Shown here piece after piece: positions 4,249 to 5,767 of a DNA stretch of 5,767 nucleotides. Each line of letters begins with the position of its first letter. Position 1 is the first letter of the stretch. A program made the position numbers and the translations under genes. Source of the stretch: Syntrophobacterales bacterium (GTDB taxonomy: Bacteria > Desulfobacterota > Syntrophia > Syntrophales > JAAYKM01); NCBI GenBank assembly GCA_031285215.1, contig JAITWQ010000201.1, positions 1 through 5,767 on the forward strand, written 5' to 3'. Below the pieces are notes generated by a model. That model did not search any database. It saw only the letters and a list, made by a program, of their open reading frames with translations, and was not told where the DNA came from.

Positions 4249-5767
4249 TTACGCCTCCTCCTGAATCGCACCGGATTTGCAGAGCTGTTTGCAAAGAAGG
4301 CATCCCGTACAGTATATACTTTCGATATTGGCGATTCCCTCTTGTTTTTTCGTATTTTTTACATAGCTGCCCTCGGCCATTTTAGCAAAGGGACGCCAGG
4401 AAATGGGCGAACATGCCAATCCCAGACACAGTTTACATCCCAGGCATTTATCTCCATCCACACGCATTGGTTTCCCGATTACGGGATTGGCCCGGGAAAA
4501 GAGAACGCAGGGGGCTTGGGCAATGACGACGGAAGGGCCGGAATTCGCCAGCTCTTCCTCCATAACCCGACGCACCTGACTAAGATCGTAGGGATTGACC
4601 GTGCGTACCTGTTCAATGCCAATGCTTCGCGCCAGAGCCTCAAAATCAAGTTTTACGGCGGCTTTGCCCTGAAGGGTAAAGCCCGTCCCCGGGTGTTCCT
4701 GCATACCGGTCATGGCGGTGGTGGAATTATCACAGATGACTACGACGGCGTTACTCTTATTGTAAACCATATTGATCAGGGGCGTAATCCCCGAATGGAC
4801 AAAGGTCGAATCGCCGATAACAGCCACGATCTTCCCCTTCCCTTTTTCCCCCAAAGCTTTGTCCATGCCGTGGGCCATACTGATGCTCGCCCCCATGCAG
4901 ACAGTGGAATGGAGACCTTCCAGGGGTTTCATGTATGCTAAAGTGTAACAGCCGATATCGCCGGAAAGAAATGCGCCCAGTTTGCCCAAAACATAAAAAA
5001 CGCCGCGATGGGGACATCCGGGGCAAAGATTCGGCGGCCGCAGGGGAACAGAGGGAAGCGATTCTACGGGGCCGGTATGGGCCGGACCAGCAATGGCTTC
5101 GCGGACGATGCCGGGATCGAACTCGTTTCTGCAGGGAAGGAGAGCCTTGCCGGTCACCTCAATGCCCATCACTTTAATCTGCTCTTCCAAAAATGGATCC
5201 AGCTCTTCAACGACATAGAGTTTTTTGACCTTTGCCGCAAAATCGCGGATCATTTTCTCCGGTAAAGGATAAACCATCCCCAGTTTCAAAAAGGAATAGT
5301 CCGGGAAGGCGTCCCTGGCGTAATTGTAGGACATGCCCGCCGTAATAATGCCCGCTTCCGCGCTGTTGATCTCCACACGATTGACGGAAAAGGTTTCCGC
5401 AAACTGGGCGAGGGCCGCCATCCTTTTCTCCACGACCTGACGCCTCACACGGGCGTTGCCGGGAACCATGACATATTTCGCCGCGTCTATCCTGATCCCC
5501 GTCTTGTCTTCCCCCGGCTGCGGTTCATCAAGCTCCACAATGGATTTGGAATGGGATACACGCGTGGTTGAGCGCAGAAACACGGGCGTGTCAAACTGCT
5601 CGCTCAAATCGAAGGCGATTTTGATGAATTCTTTCGCCTCCTGGCTGTCCGACGGCTCCAGCATGGGCATCTTCGCAAATTTGGCATAGTTGCGGTTGTC
5701 CTGTTCATTCTGGGAACTGTGCATGGACGGATCATCTGCGGAAACAACCACTAAGGAACGATTTGTT
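4249..5767 (-). CDS. iorA: Indolepyruvate:ferredoxin oxidoreductase, alpha subunit (5' end off window)
   Basis: The frame is open to the right edge (first whole codon 5764-5766), so about 505 codons are seen and roughly the first 100 residues of a 590-640 aa protein are missing; the GTG at 5749-5751 is internal. The visible part starts in the pyrimidine-binding domain, LVVVSADDPSMHSSQNEQDN. A linker domain follows, then NLCPGCPHRG (5002-5031 on the minus strand), then the ThDP-binding domain with GDIGCYTL, CMGASISMAHG, and the GDS...N motif (GDSTFVHSG near 4789-4815, then ICDNSTTAMTG). The C-terminus is a two-cluster ferredoxin domain: CLGCKLCLGLAC (about 4411-4446) and CTGCLLCKQLC (about 4279-4311), with all eight cysteines in place. 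The enzyme decarboxylates aryl pyruvates from aromatic amino acid transamination to aryl-acetyl-CoA. It precedes iorB by 3 bp. Confidence in identity is very high; the promoter lies outside the window. Confidence 0.97.
   Translation of the reverse strand, partial: TNRSLVVVSADDPSMHSSQNEQDNRNYAKFAKMPMLEPSDSQEAKEFIKIAFDLSEQFDTPVFLRSTTRVSHSKSIVELDEPQPGEDKTGIRIDAAKYVMVPGNARVRRQVVEKRMAALAQFAETFSVNRVEINSAEAGIITAGMSYNYARDAFPDYSFLKLGMVYPLPEKMIRDFAAKVKKLYVVEELDPFLEEQIKVMGIEVTGKALLPCRNEFDPGIVREAIAGPAHTGPVESLPSVPLRPPNLCPGCPHRGVFYVLGKLGAFLSGDIGCYTLAYMKPLEGLHSTVCMGASISMAHGMDKALGEKGKGKIVAVIGDSTFVHSGITPLINMVYNKSNAVVVICDNSTTAMTGMQEHPGTGFTLQGKAAVKLDFEALARSIGIEQVRTVNPYDLSQVRRVMEEELANSGPSVVIAQAPCVLFSRANPVIGKPMRVDGDKCLGCKLCLGLACSPISWRPFAKMAEGSYVKNTKKQEGIANIESIYCTGCLLCKQLCKSGAIQEEA
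4254..4258 (-). promoter_or_regulatory. Shine-Dalgarno site of iorB inside the iorA 3' end
   Basis: On the minus strand the last iorA codons read caggaggaggcgtaa, giving a GGAGG core 8 nt before the iorB ATG. It fixes the iorB start and supports coupled synthesis of the two subunits in matched amounts. Confidence 0.8.

Noticed and set aside
3862..4941. Plus-strand open frame of 359 codons
   Set aside because: It lies opposite iorA and iorB, whose motifs are unmistakable. Its translation has no family-like features and it is an antisense shadow caused by codon bias.
1..5767. CRISPR array, tRNA or rRNA genes, IS transposase
   Set aside because: There are no regularly spaced repeats, no cloverleaf-like segments with a CCA end, and no transposase motifs in any frame that I could read.

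Overview
The window reads as two unlike blocks joined near 1654-1736. All supported genes lie on the minus strand, so biological order runs from high to low coordinates.

Right block (about 1737-5767): moderately GC-rich, tightly packed and apparently one transcription unit: iorA (5' end outside the window), iorB, ispG, radC. IorA and IorB are the two subunits of indolepyruvate:ferredoxin oxidoreductase, an oxygen-sensitive ThDP/Fe-S enzyme of aromatic amino acid catabolism in anaerobes. IspG is the [4Fe-4S] enzyme of the MEP isoprenoid pathway, and RadC is a JAMM-domain protein. Gene style and content suggest a strict anaerobe, perhaps a Syntrophales-like deltaproteobacterium; this is inference from sequence style only.

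Left block (1 to about 1653): clearly AT-rich and Bacteroidota-like in codon use and protein families. It holds a decayed DNA methyltransferase fragment, a large imperfect palindrome (1169-1286), a small exported protein of a Bacteroidota-type family (414-1082), a second partial copy of the palindrome arm (355-391), and the N-terminal 114 codons of a subclass B1 metallo-beta-lactamase running off the left edge. The layout of one short gene per repeat, all in one orientation, with AAC...GTT-ended palindromes between them, resembles a cassette array, although no integrase is visible and the repeats do not match the attC consensus well.

The most interesting content is the truncated carbapenemase-type gene beside a repeated palindromic element, the short perfect palindrome inserted in frame into the methyltransferase remnant, and the abrupt seam between blocks, which is either a horizontal-transfer boundary or an assembly chimera.
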